Shown here: in pieces, positions 1 to 7,354 of the stretch
How the letters are laid out: each line of letters starts with the position of its first letter
Position numbering within the stretch: position 1 is the first letter of the stretch
Assembly: GCA_041497995.1 (NCBI GenBank)
Contig: JBGQHM010000111.1
Coordinates: forward strand, 1-17,016
DNA length: 17,016 nt
Direction: 5' to 3'
Source of the DNA: DATKMS01 sp041497995
GTDB taxonomy: Bacteria > Desulfobacterota > Binatia > HRBIN30
Position numbers and translations under genes: made by a program
Notes under the pieces: model-generated
The model's database searches: none
The model's input: the letters and a program-made list of their open reading frames with translations, nothing else
Told to the model about the DNA's origin: nothing

Positions 1-2073
1 GCTTGGGAACGTGACACGCCGCGCACGAATTGGGGTCTCGGGTTCATCGAAGTGCACGACGCACGCGCAATGCCGCTCGGTTGGACCGAGCCCGACTTCG
101 ACGACGCGGCGTGGGACGCCGTGCAGATCCTGTCCGTTGGCGGCGGGCCACCTGACTCGATGCTCGGCGGTCTGAAGATCGAGCCGTTTCCCACGCTCGT
201 GCCACGCGCGATTCCGTTCCTCACAGAGGCGCCGGTTGCGCCCCTGCGTGTCGTCCAATGGTACGGCGCGGTTCCCGACAAGGAGTTGTCGCTGGAACGC
301 AGGCTCTATGAGGAAACGCTGCAGCCGTTGCCAGCCGGGGCGGTCGACCATCCCGACGCGTTGCTGCAATCCGACGACGGCGTGACCACTGTGCGCACGG
401 TCGAGGGATTGGATACCTCCTTCCTGCTCGACTTCGGACGCATCCATTCCGGCTATCCATTCATCGAGTTGGAGGCGCACGGTGGCGAAGTCGTCGAGGT
501 CGCGGTGGCCGAGGGCATTCCGGGTGAGTGGGACGCTGCGCTGCCGGCGCAGCCGCGCATCTCGAAAGACAGCGGGCACGGGACACATCTCTTCCGCTAC
601 ATCGCGCGGCCCGGCCGCCAGCGCTTCGAGCGTTTCGAATGGGCTGCCGTGCGCTACGCGCAAGTCACCGTGCGCAGCGCACCGCGTGGTCTGCACATCC
701 GTCACGTTGGGTCGACGTTCACGCACTACCCCGCCGACGCACGCGGGCGCTTCGAGTGTTCTGATCCGTTGCTCAACCAGCTGTGGGAGGTTGGGCGCTA
801 CACGCTGCAGCTGTGCATGCACGACGGCTGGGAGGACTGTCCCGGCCGCGAGCAACGTCAATGGCTCGGTGATGCCACAGTCGAGTTCCTCGTCGGCCAG
901 GCCGCGTTCGGCCCCAGTATCAACGCGCTCAACCGTCAGTTCCTGCAGCACGCCGCGGAGAGTCAGCGGTCCGACGGGCTGACGCAGATGTATGCGCCGG
1001 GAGATCATCGCACCAACGGCATGCTCATCCCCGATTGGACGCTGCAGTGGATCCTGAACGCCGAGCAGCATCTGCTGTACACCGGAGAAGTCGATGCGAT
1101 CGAGGCCGTGTTCCCAGCGATTCAGCGCGCGCTGGCGTGGTTCGAGCGGCAGATCGGACCGCACGACCTGGTGGCCAACCTACCGTACTGGCACTTCCAC
1201 GATTGGGCGGCGGTCGGGCGACAGGGGGAAGCGGCGACGCTCAACGCCGTCCTCGTCGGCGCGTTACGCGCCGGTGCAACGCTCGCGCGGGCGCTCGAAT
1301 CGGGACGCGCGGCGCGCCGCTACGACGCTGTGGCCGAGCGCATCACGGCGGCACTCAACGCGCGCCATTGGGATGCAGAGCGCGGAGTGTACGTCGACTG
1401 CGTCGACCCCGCGACCGACAAGCGCGAGCCACGTGCTTCGCAGCATGCCAACGCAGCACTGATTCTGTGGGACATCGCGCCGCGCGAGCGCTGGGCGTCG
1501 ATGATCCAGCGCATCACCGACCCGGCGCGCGTCGTCTTCACCGCCGCGCCGCCCATCGTGCCGAGCGGTGCGCCCTTCGATCCTGAGAACAACGTCGTCC
1601 TGGCCAACACGTTCTTCAGCCACTTCGTCTACCGCGCCCTCTGCCGCGCCGGTCGGTTCGATCTCGTGCTGGCAATGATGCGCGAGCGTTACGGCCGCAT
1701 GCTGGCGCGCGGCGCCACGACGCTGTGGGAGAGCTACGACCCCACCGCCAGCCTGTGCCATGGCTTCTCGGCGACTCCCGTGTACCAGTTGTCGACGGAG
1801 GTGCTTGGGGTGTACCCCACCGCACCCGGCTTCACCCGCTTCCGCGTGTCGCCGCAACTCGGTGATCTGCAGCGGGCCGGCGGACGCTTTCCCACTGTGC
1901 GGGGCGACGTCGAAGTACAGTGGGTGCGGAGCGCAGATCGAGTCGACATCGACATTACGGTCCCGGATCACACCGAGGCGGAACTGATTCCACCGTTCGG
2001 CGGCGACCCGCCGGTGCGGCTGGGACCGGGCCGCCATCGTTCGCGCGTTGCGGTCCCACACGAAAAAGCTTGA
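1..2073 (+). CDS. alpha-L-rhamnosidase-like glycoside hydrolase (GH78), 5'-truncated by window edge
   Basis: The reading frame is open from base 1, so the gene begins upstream; the GTG at 52 is internal and not a credible start. About 690 residues are visible. The frame contains the GH78 hallmark WEDCPGREQRQWLGDA (Asp at codon 279), then DWTLQWILNAEQHLLYTG typical of the (alpha/alpha)6 barrel, and ATTLWESYDP (Glu at codon 577), the region that supplies the general base in this family. The C-terminal part (about codons 590-690) looks like the usual beta-sandwich cap. GH78 enzymes release terminal L-rhamnose from glycosides and polysaccharides by inversion. By ungapped comparison with DCPQREER-type enzymes, the second Glu is Gln here and the motif is one residue shorter, so exact specificity is uncertain. 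The left-hand neighbour is outside the window. The stop codon overlaps the -35 box proposed for the next gene. The family call is strong; substrate and localisation are inferred. Confidence 0.88.
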   Translation, partial: AWERDTPRTNWGLGFIEVHDARAMPLGWTEPDFDDAAWDAVQILSVGGGPPDSMLGGLKIEPFPTLVPRAIPFLTEAPVAPLRVVQWYGAVPDKELSLERRLYEETLQPLPAGAVDHPDALLQSDDGVTTVRTVEGLDTSFLLDFGRIHSGYPFIELEAHGGEVVEVAVAEGIPGEWDAALPAQPRISKDSGHGTHLFRYIARPGRQRFERFEWAAVRYAQVTVRSAPRGLHIRHVGSTFTHYPADARGRFECSDPLLNQLWEVGRYTLQLCMHDGWEDCPGREQRQWLGDATVEFLVGQAAFGPSINALNRQFLQHAAESQRSDGLTQMYAPGDHRTNGMLIPDWTLQWILNAEQHLLYTGEVDAIEAVFPAIQRALAWFERQIGPHDLVANLPYWHFHDWAAVGRQGEAATLNAVLVGALRAGATLARALESGRAARRYDAVAERITAALNARHWDAERGVYVDCVDPATDKREPRASQHANAALILWDIAPRERWASMIQRITDPARVVFTAAPPIVPSGAPFDPENNVVLANTFFSHFVYRALCRAGRFDLVLAMMRERYGRMLARGATTLWESYDPTASLCHGFSATPVYQLSTEVLGVYPTAPGFTRFRVSPQLGDLQRAGGRFPTVRGDVEVQWVRSADRVDIDITVPDHTEAELIPPFGGDPPVRLGPGRHRSRVAVPHEKA

Positions 2074-2098
2074 CCTTGAGAGCCAGGACGCCTACCTT
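2070..2098 (+). promoter_or_regulatory. putative promoter of the Cys-repeat gene
   Basis: TTGACC (2070-2075) and TACCTT (2093-2098) are separated by exactly 17 bases. The -35 box overlaps the stop codon of the upstream hydrolase gene. Predicted transcription would begin near 2105, giving a leader of roughly 50 bases before the ATG at 2154. The boxes match the pattern seen before the TetR and encapsulin genes in this window. This was read by eye only. Confidence 0.5.
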
Positions 2099-2153
2099 CG
2101 CAGCGTTGGCTCCGGGGGGAGCGGAACCCTACAGATCGATGGAGGGACAGCTG

Positions 2154-2810
2154 ATGGAGGGACATCGCACGAGAGCGCGCGCGTTGGTAACTCTCACCGC
2201 GTGCACGGCGTTGCTTGCTGCCGTTAGTCTTCGCCCGAACCCCACGCTTGCTCAGGGCACCGGGGTAGGGGACTGCCTGAAGGGATGCCGGACCACCGCC
2301 AAGTCGTGCAATGATCCGGTGCGCAGCGACCACAAGACCTGTGCGCAGGGCTGCCGCGACGACATGAAGACGACGCTGCAAGGGTGCAAGACGGCTCAAG
2401 ACCCCGCGGCCTGCATCGGCGGCGCGTTTGACGGAGCCGAGACCTGCCTCGATGGCTGCCGGGCAACGGGGCAGACGGCTCACGCGACCTGCTTCGGCAA
2501 CACCAACGATTGCATCAAGGTGTGCACCCCGGAGTTGGGTGACTGCATCGTCGGCTGCCGGGAAACTGCGCGCACCTGCAAACAGGCAGCATATGATACC
2601 GGGTACACCTGCAAAGACAGCTGCCGGGAAACGCTGAAGACCATGCTGCAAGGCTGTCCGAGCGCCGCCGACCCGAGCGCCTGTGCGCACGCCGCGCGCG
2701 ACGCGGCAAAGATGTGCACGCAGCCGTGCGCGGACGCCGTCCGGTCTGCGATGAATGGTTGCACGGCGGACGCGAAGACGTGCAAGAACGGCTGCCTCTC
2801 AGTGCAGTAA
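2154..2810 (+). CDS. exported cysteine-rich protein built from two 90-residue, 12-Cys repeats
   Basis: This gene encodes 218 residues. The ATG at 2154 is chosen because GGAGGG (2141-2146) lies 7 bases upstream and it gives a clean Sec-type signal peptide (basic start, hydrophobic core about residues 10-26, cleavage near residue 34). An in-frame ATG at 2139 lacks a well-spaced ribosome site. The mature protein has 24 cysteines. Those at 41, 45, 52, 63, 67, 78, 87, 98, 102, 113, 120 and 124 recur exactly 90 residues later (131 to 214). Eight CX3C motifs occur, and most spacings are 4, 7 or 11, which puts the cysteines on one face of helices. The sequence is rich in Ala, Lys, Thr and Asp with few bulky hydrophobics. 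I do not recognise a named family. A disulfide-laddered helical repeat or a periplasmic metal-binding bundle, loosely like Csp copper-storage proteins, are both possible. It has its own promoter and terminator, so it appears monocistronic. Confidence 0.85.
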   Translation: MEGHRTRARALVTLTACTALLAAVSLRPNPTLAQGTGVGDCLKGCRTTAKSCNDPVRSDHKTCAQGCRDDMKTTLQGCKTAQDPAACIGGAFDGAETCLDGCRATGQTAHATCFGNTNDCIKVCTPELGDCIVGCRETARTCKQAAYDTGYTCKDSCRETLKTMLQGCPSAADPSACAHAARDAAKMCTQPCADAVRSAMNGCTADAKTCKNGCLSVQ

Positions 2811-2831
2811 CGAGCCCGTACCGCATAAGCA

Positions 2832-2868
2832 AAGGGGGGTGGTACCGCGTGACGGTGCCACCCCCCTT
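2832..2868. terminator. strong hairpin terminator between convergent genes
   Basis: A 15-bp stem (2832-2846 with 2854-2868, one G-T wobble) surrounds a 7-base loop. The arms begin AAGGGGGG and end CCCCCCTT. It lies 21 bases after the plus-strand stop at 2810 and 23 bases from the minus-strand stop at 2892, so it could serve both convergent genes. The T-tract is short, so a Rho-independent mechanism is likely but not certain. Confidence 0.75.
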
Positions 2869-2891
2869 GTGCGTTCTACGAACCTTCTGAC

Positions 2892-4016
2892 TTAGTTCGA
2901 CAACTTGTACAGCTTCGCCGCATTGCCGGCACACATCTGTTGGCGCTCGGCGGTCGGCACGTCGCGGAACATGTCGTCGACGACGCGACGCGTCTCTGGC
3001 CAATCGCAGCCGTGGTGCGGATAGTCGGTCGACCACATCATGTTCTCGACGCCGATGACGTGGCGGTTCATCACGGCGTAGCGATCGATCATGAACGCGG
3101 CGCGCCAGTTCCGATGAAAGTAGAAGCTCGGCTCGTGCTTGAGCTTCACGGGGAGCCACCAGCGATTGCGCCACCAGCGATCGTCCATCTGCTCGAGGAT
3201 GTAGGGGATCCACCCGCACCCTGTTTCGACGGCGACCCAGATCAAATTGGGAAACCGATCATGCACACCGGAGCTGATGATCTCCGGCAGGTCAGTGATC
3301 ATGCTCGATGCACCGACGGTGGCCAACCCGGTGAGGTCGTCGCCGCGCACGCCCTTGGGCTTCGGCTTCAGGATCTGGCGCATCACCCGCACGTGAAAGT
3401 GCACCGGCACACATGCCGCCTGCACGGCATCCCAGAACGGATCGTCTTCGGGGCGGATCGCCGGGCCGGCGCTGGGCATGGTGTTGAGCCACACCCCGCG
3501 CATGCCCATCTTCAGGCAGCGTTCCATTTCCTTGATGCACGCATCGACGCCGAGCGCCGGCATCGCCGCCAACCCGATGAGCCGGTCCGGCGCTGCTTTC
3601 ACGAACTCCTGCGCCAGCCAGTTGTTGTAGGCCTGCACACCAGCGAGATGGAACTCGGGGTCAGGATCGGAAAAGAAGTGACTCATCATGCGCGCCGAAC
3701 CGAAGAGCACTTCCGCGTCGACGCCGTCGGTGTCCTGTTCTTCGAGACGCGGCGCCGCCTTGAAGTTCCCTTGATTCGCCGCCGCGAAGGTCACGCCGGT
3801 CCAGCGCACCTCTTCATGCTTGCGGCCCGCTGATGCGTAAATCCCGATCGGTGCCGGAGGCGTTTCGGGGGCAAACTGCCACGCTTCGCCACCTTCGCCG
3901 TCGGGCACGACTCGCGGTGCTTTCGCATGGAACTTCTTGGGCATGTACTCGGTCCACAGATGCGGCGGTTCGAGGATGTGCGAGTCCGCCGAGATGAGTC
4001 TGTATTCACGCGCCAT
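2892..4016 (-). CDS. metal-dependent amidohydrolase (Amidohydrolase_2 family)
   Basis: This gene encodes 374 residues, a usual length for the ACMSD-like Amidohydrolase_2 group. These are TIM-barrel enzymes that hydrolyse or decarboxylate aromatic and related acids using a metal. Visible features are the N-terminal SADSH motif (Asp11, His13) as a variant of the metal-binding strand-1 motif, HFH at 206-208, ETGCGW (Glu264) and STDYPH (Asp331, the expected catalytic or metal Asp of the last strand). No signal peptide is present, so it is probably cytoplasmic. The ATG at 4016 follows AAAGG about 9 bases upstream on the minus strand. It is transcribed away from adhE, and the shared upstream region holds a long hairpin close to its start. 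Large numbers of such genes occur in bacteria that degrade steroids and aromatic compounds. The exact substrate cannot be read from sequence. Confidence 0.88.
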   Translation of the reverse strand: MAREYRLISADSHILEPPHLWTEYMPKKFHAKAPRVVPDGEGGEAWQFAPETPPAPIGIYASAGRKHEEVRWTGVTFAAANQGNFKAAPRLEEQDTDGVDAEVLFGSARMMSHFFSDPDPEFHLAGVQAYNNWLAQEFVKAAPDRLIGLAAMPALGVDACIKEMERCLKMGMRGVWLNTMPSAGPAIRPEDDPFWDAVQAACVPVHFHVRVMRQILKPKPKGVRGDDLTGLATVGASSMITDLPEIISSGVHDRFPNLIWVAVETGCGWIPYILEQMDDRWWRNRWWLPVKLKHEPSFYFHRNWRAAFMIDRYAVMNRHVIGVENMMWSTDYPHHGCDWPETRRVVDDMFRDVPTAERQQMCAGNAAKLYKLSN

Positions 4017-4042
4017 GGGTACGACCTTTCTTTGTTCGGCTC

Positions 4043-4067
4043 CCGGAGGCAGACGCGCTGCCTCCGG
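4043..4067. promoter_or_regulatory. perfect 10-bp hairpin in the amidohydrolase leader
   Basis: CCGGAGGCAG (4043-4052) and CTGCCTCCGG (4058-4067) form a perfect stem with the 5-base loop ACGCG. It lies 26 bases upstream of the minus-strand ATG at 4016 and holds GGAGG and CCTCC arms. No T-tract follows on either strand, so it does not look like an ordinary intrinsic terminator. It may be an mRNA leader structure or a protein-binding site. Confidence 0.5.
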
Positions 4068-4105
4068 CGACTGAGCGCCAGCGCTGCCGGCGTGAGCGTT
4101 CGTTC

Positions 4106-4134
4106 TTCACTGAACTAACACTTGTTAATATAGC
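4106..4134 (+). promoter_or_regulatory. putative adhE promoter with inverted repeat in the spacer
   Basis: TTCACT (4106-4111) and TATAGC (4129-4134) are 17 bases apart. Their spacer contains TAACA-CT-TGTTA (4116-4127), a 5-bp inverted repeat that could be an operator. The layout resembles the TetR promoter at 9340. If used, the adhE leader would be about 160 bases. The AT-rich block could instead serve the minus-strand gene, but no good -35 box was found in that direction. I see no other clear gene in 4017-4302. Confidence 0.4.
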
Positions 4135-4302
4135 CTTCTGGCAGGTGCAAGAGTCTTCGCAGTCGTCGCAGGGCCGGTGCTGATGGTTTTCAGGAAATGC
4201 GAACGCTCTTCCTGCTGCGGGCCGCGGGTGGCCGCTATGCAACTGGCACCACGCTTGCTCAACTCGTTCTTCAACCAGTGCGGTGCGTGAGGAGGGACTC
4301 CG

Positions 4303-6939
4303 ATGCTCCAGACGGCAATCAAGCTGGGTGACCCCCCCCAGGTGGCGAGCGTGCGACGGAAGGAGCTCACGCCGGAGCGCCAGCGATATCTGGACGAGTT
4401 GGTGTCCCGCTCGCGGCACGCGGCGGCGACGTTCTACCAATTCTCGCAGGAGCAGGTGGATCGTTGCGTGCGTGCGATGGTGCTCGCCGGACTGGAGGCG
4501 GCGCAGCAGTTGGCGGCGCTCGCGGTGACGGAGACGAAGCTCGGGGTGCTCGAAGACAAGGTGGTCAAGAACATGGTGGCGACCGAGTTCGTGTACCACT
4601 CGATCAAGGACGAGAAAACGGTCGGGGTCATCCGCGAGTGTCCGGAGCGCAACCTGAAAGAGATCGCCGAGCCGATCGGTGTCATCCTCGGTGTCACGCC
4701 GATCACCAACCCGACGTCGACCGTGCTGTTCAAGTCGTTGATGATGGCGAAGACGCGTAACGCGGTGGTGTTCTGCCCGCATCCGGGCGCGCAGCAGTGC
4801 TCGAACGAGGCGGCACGCGTGATGTACGAGGCCGCGCTCGCGGCGGGGGCACCAGAGGGGTTCATCGGCTGGGTCGATGACATCGCCATCAGCGACACGC
4901 AGTATCTGATGCGTCACCCGGATGTGGCGCTCATCGATGCCACCGGCGGGCCGGGCGTGGTGAAAGCGGCGTACAGCTCCGGCAAACCGGCGCTCGGCGT
5001 CGGCGCCGGCAACGTGCCCTGCTACATCCACCGCAGCGCCGACCTCAACATGGCCGTCGTCGACATCCTCACTTCGAAGACCTTCGACAACGGCACCATT
5101 TGCGCGTCGGAGCAGACGGTACTTGTGGACCGTTCGGTGTACGCGCGCGTCGTCGAGCTCTTCGCGTCGCTCGGTGCGCATGTCTGCAGCGCAGAGGAAG
5201 TCGCGCTGCTCGAGCGCACCGTGGTGGATGCCACCACCGGGACGATGCGCCCGACGGCCGTCGGGCAGAGCGCGCCGGCGATCGCGCACGCCATCGGCAT
5301 GCACGTCGCGCCGGGCACCAAGCTGCTGCTGGCGCCGCTCCAAGGCGTCGGACGCGCCCACCCGCTGTCGTGCGAGAAGCTGTTCCCGGTCCTCGGCATC
5401 CTCCCGGTCGATGGCGAGGACGAAGCCATCAACGCCGCGATGGACGTGCTCTACTTCGGCGGCGTCGGTCACACCGCGTCGATCTTTTGTGAAGACGACG
5501 CGGTCATCGATCGCTATGGTGTGGCGCTGAACGCCGGGCGCATCATCGTCAACTGCCCCTCGTCAGTCGGCGCTCTCGGCGGCGTCTACAACGACCTGCG
5601 GCCGACCTTCTCGTTCGGCTGCGGCACCGGCGGCGGCAACAGCACGATCGAGAACGTCAGCGTGCGCAACTACATGAACGTCAAGCAGCTGGCGAAGCGG
5701 ACGCCGGCGCACCAGTGGCTGCGCGTGCCGAACCAGATCTACTACAACTTGCACGCGCTGGAGAACCTGCGCGCCATCGACGCCGGGAACGTGTTGATCA
5801 TCACTAGCCAGGACTTGGACGACCTCGGCCTGGTTGATCAAGTCCGCTCGTATCTCCCGAACGGCTCGCACGCTCACGTCTTCAACGAGGTAGAGGTCGA
5901 GCCGACGTATCGCGTCATCGCGCGCGGCGTCGAGGCGATCCAGCACCATCATCCCGATCACCTCATCGCCGTAGGTGGTGGCTCGGTCATGGATGCAGCG
6001 AAGGCGATGCGCTTGTTCTACGCGCATCCCGACTTGGACTTTCGCAGCTTGGAGACCACCTTCCTCGATCCACGCAAGCGAGTCATTCAGTACCCGCGCC
6101 AGGCACGCGATCATCTCAGGCTCATTGCCATCCCCACGACCAGCGGCACCGGCTCGGAAGTGACGCCGTTCGCGGTGATCACCGACAGCGAGCGCGGCCG
6201 CAAGGTACCGTTGTATGACAATAGTCTCATTCCCGACGTCGCGATCATCGATCCGCAGCTGGTGCGTGGCCTGCCGGCAAGCGTCACCGCCGATACCGGA
6301 CTCGATGCACTGACGCACGCGTTGGAGGCCGGCGTATCGATATTTGCGTCGGAGTATACGGACGCGCTGGCGCTGCAAGCCGCGCGGGTGGTCTTCGAGT
6401 TTTTGCCGCGGGCGGTGCACGACGGCAGCGACATGGAGGCGCGCGCCAAGATGCACAACGCCGCCTGCATGGCAGGGATGGCGTTCGCCAACGCCTTCGT
6501 CGGCGTCAACCATGCGCTGGCGCACAGCCTCGGATCGGCGTTCAAGATTCCGCACGGACGTGCCAACGCCGTGCTGTTGCCGTACGTTGTGCGCTACAAC
6601 GCCGCGGTGCCGAGTAAGTTCATGCCCTTCCCCAACGTCAAAGCCTACGTCGCGCACCGCAAGTATGCACAGTTTGCCGAGGCCATGAGTTGGGGCGGCT
6701 CGAGCCCTGAGGAGAAGGTCGAGATCCTGATCGCCAAGATCTTCGCGCTGCTGGAGACGTGCAATCTGCCGACCTCGATCAAGGAGTTGGGCATCGCCGC
6801 GGAAGACTTCGAGCGCGCGATACCCGATATCATCCGCGCCGCTTTCGACGACATCAGCATCCGGTCGAATCCGCGTATGCCGTTGATCAAGGAGCTCGAG
6901 GACATTCTGCGGACCGCATATGCGGGCCGCCGCAGCTGA
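4303..6939 (+). CDS. adhE: bifunctional acetaldehyde-CoA/alcohol dehydrogenase
   Basis: This gene encodes 878 residues, the usual AdhE length. The N-terminal half (about 30-450) is a CoA-acylating aldehyde dehydrogenase with catalytic Cys267 in NGTICASEQ. The C-terminal half (about 480-875) is an iron-type alcohol dehydrogenase with the NAD-binding GGGS at 558-561, TTSGTGSE at 612-619, and iron ligands Asp668, His672, His737 and His751 placed as in E. coli AdhE. It interconverts acetyl-CoA, acetaldehyde and ethanol with NADH, or handles longer acyl-CoA or aldehyde substrates in some relatives. Family members form spirosome filaments. The ATG is supported by GAGGAGGG (4289-4296), 6 bases upstream. 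A STAS-like gene begins 15 bases after the stop with its own ribosome site, so the two are probably co-transcribed. All catalytic residues examined are intact. The native substrate in this organism is unknown. Confidence 0.95.
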   Translation: MLQTAIKLGDPPQVASVRRKELTPERQRYLDELVSRSRHAAATFYQFSQEQVDRCVRAMVLAGLEAAQQLAALAVTETKLGVLEDKVVKNMVATEFVYHSIKDEKTVGVIRECPERNLKEIAEPIGVILGVTPITNPTSTVLFKSLMMAKTRNAVVFCPHPGAQQCSNEAARVMYEAALAAGAPEGFIGWVDDIAISDTQYLMRHPDVALIDATGGPGVVKAAYSSGKPALGVGAGNVPCYIHRSADLNMAVVDILTSKTFDNGTICASEQTVLVDRSVYARVVELFASLGAHVCSAEEVALLERTVVDATTGTMRPTAVGQSAPAIAHAIGMHVAPGTKLLLAPLQGVGRAHPLSCEKLFPVLGILPVDGEDEAINAAMDVLYFGGVGHTASIFCEDDAVIDRYGVALNAGRIIVNCPSSVGALGGVYNDLRPTFSFGCGTGGGNSTIENVSVRNYMNVKQLAKRTPAHQWLRVPNQIYYNLHALENLRAIDAGNVLIITSQDLDDLGLVDQVRSYLPNGSHAHVFNEVEVEPTYRVIARGVEAIQHHHPDHLIAVGGGSVMDAAKAMRLFYAHPDLDFRSLETTFLDPRKRVIQYPRQARDHLRLIAIPTTSGTGSEVTPFAVITDSERGRKVPLYDNSLIPDVAIIDPQLVRGLPASVTADTGLDALTHALEAGVSIFASEYTDALALQAARVVFEFLPRAVHDGSDMEARAKMHNAACMAGMAFANAFVGVNHALAHSLGSAFKIPHGRANAVLLPYVVRYNAAVPSKFMPFPNVKAYVAHRKYAQFAEAMSWGGSSPEEKVEILIAKIFALLETCNLPTSIKELGIAAEDFERAIPDIIRAAFDDISIRSNPRMPLIKELEDILRTAYAGRRS

Positions 6940-6954
6940 GGCGGGAGGCGTGAC

Positions 6955-7260
6955 ATGAATCATCTGAACGGAGAGAACCCGCGACTGCGGCTCGATCCGG
7001 ATGGGAGCGAAACGTTCCTCAAACACCTCAGGGCTGAGCTGCAGAAGCCGTCGGTGTGCGCGGTCACCGTCGATCTAGGACGCGTCGGGCGCGTCGACCC
7101 GTTGATTCTGCAGACGCTACGCACTGCCGGCGAGGAAGCGGACGTCACTCGCAAGGATCTCTACGTCGACGGCGCCGGACCCGTCGTGTACAAGTCCTTG
7201 CAGCTCGCCAAGCTCGGCTCATTCTTCAAGCGGCTGCATCACGCGACCGCGCCATGCTGA
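6955..7260 (+). CDS. small STAS-like domain protein
   Basis: This gene encodes 101 residues. The pattern VTVDLGRVGRVDPLILQTL, followed by a basic helix, DLYVDGAGPVVYKSLQL and a short terminal LGSFF segment, matches the beta-alpha order of STAS domains (SpoIIAA or MlaB type), which act as small partner-binding switches. The residue after the conserved Asp48, where anti-anti-sigma factors carry a phosphorylatable Ser or Thr, is Pro49, so canonical kinase control looks absent. No signal peptide or membrane segment is visible. GGGAGG lies just upstream of the ATG, and the gap to adhE is only 15 bases, implying co-expression. A role in controlling or tethering AdhE is speculative. Similarity is distant, so the STAS call is moderate. 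Confidence 0.65.
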   Translation: MNHLNGENPRLRLDPDGSETFLKHLRAELQKPSVCAVTVDLGRVGRVDPLILQTLRTAGEEADVTRKDLYVDGAGPVVYKSLQLAKLGSFFKRLHHATAPC

Positions 7261-7354
7261 CGAAGTTTGGTCTGCTCTCCTGACGCGCCATCAGGGTACG
7301 CTGGCGCACGCCGCCGCCGATCTGCTACAGCCACGGCCACACGCGAGGTGCGCC

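Noticed and set aside
4116..4127. KstR-type steroid operator upstream of adhE
   Set aside because: The KstR pattern needs AAC and GTT two bases apart; here they are four apart, so only a generic inverted repeat can be claimed.
4197..4331. 44-codon upstream frame in the adhE leader overlapping its start
   Set aside because: Ribosome site is too close and weak (AGGA two bases before ATG) and no conserved or leader-peptide pattern is visible.
4006..5472. Long antisense open frame (488 codons) opposite adhE
   Set aside because: Composition is Arg/His/Asp-rich without domain pattern; it mirrors the codon bias of the real GC-rich gene. The same applies to minus-strand 5563-7026 and 13932-15464.
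7285..7307. GCGCCA/TGGCGC inverted repeat between the STAS-like and crotonase genes
   Set aside because: Six base pairs around an 11-base loop in GC-rich sequence is easily chance; no T-tract or promoter boxes fit.
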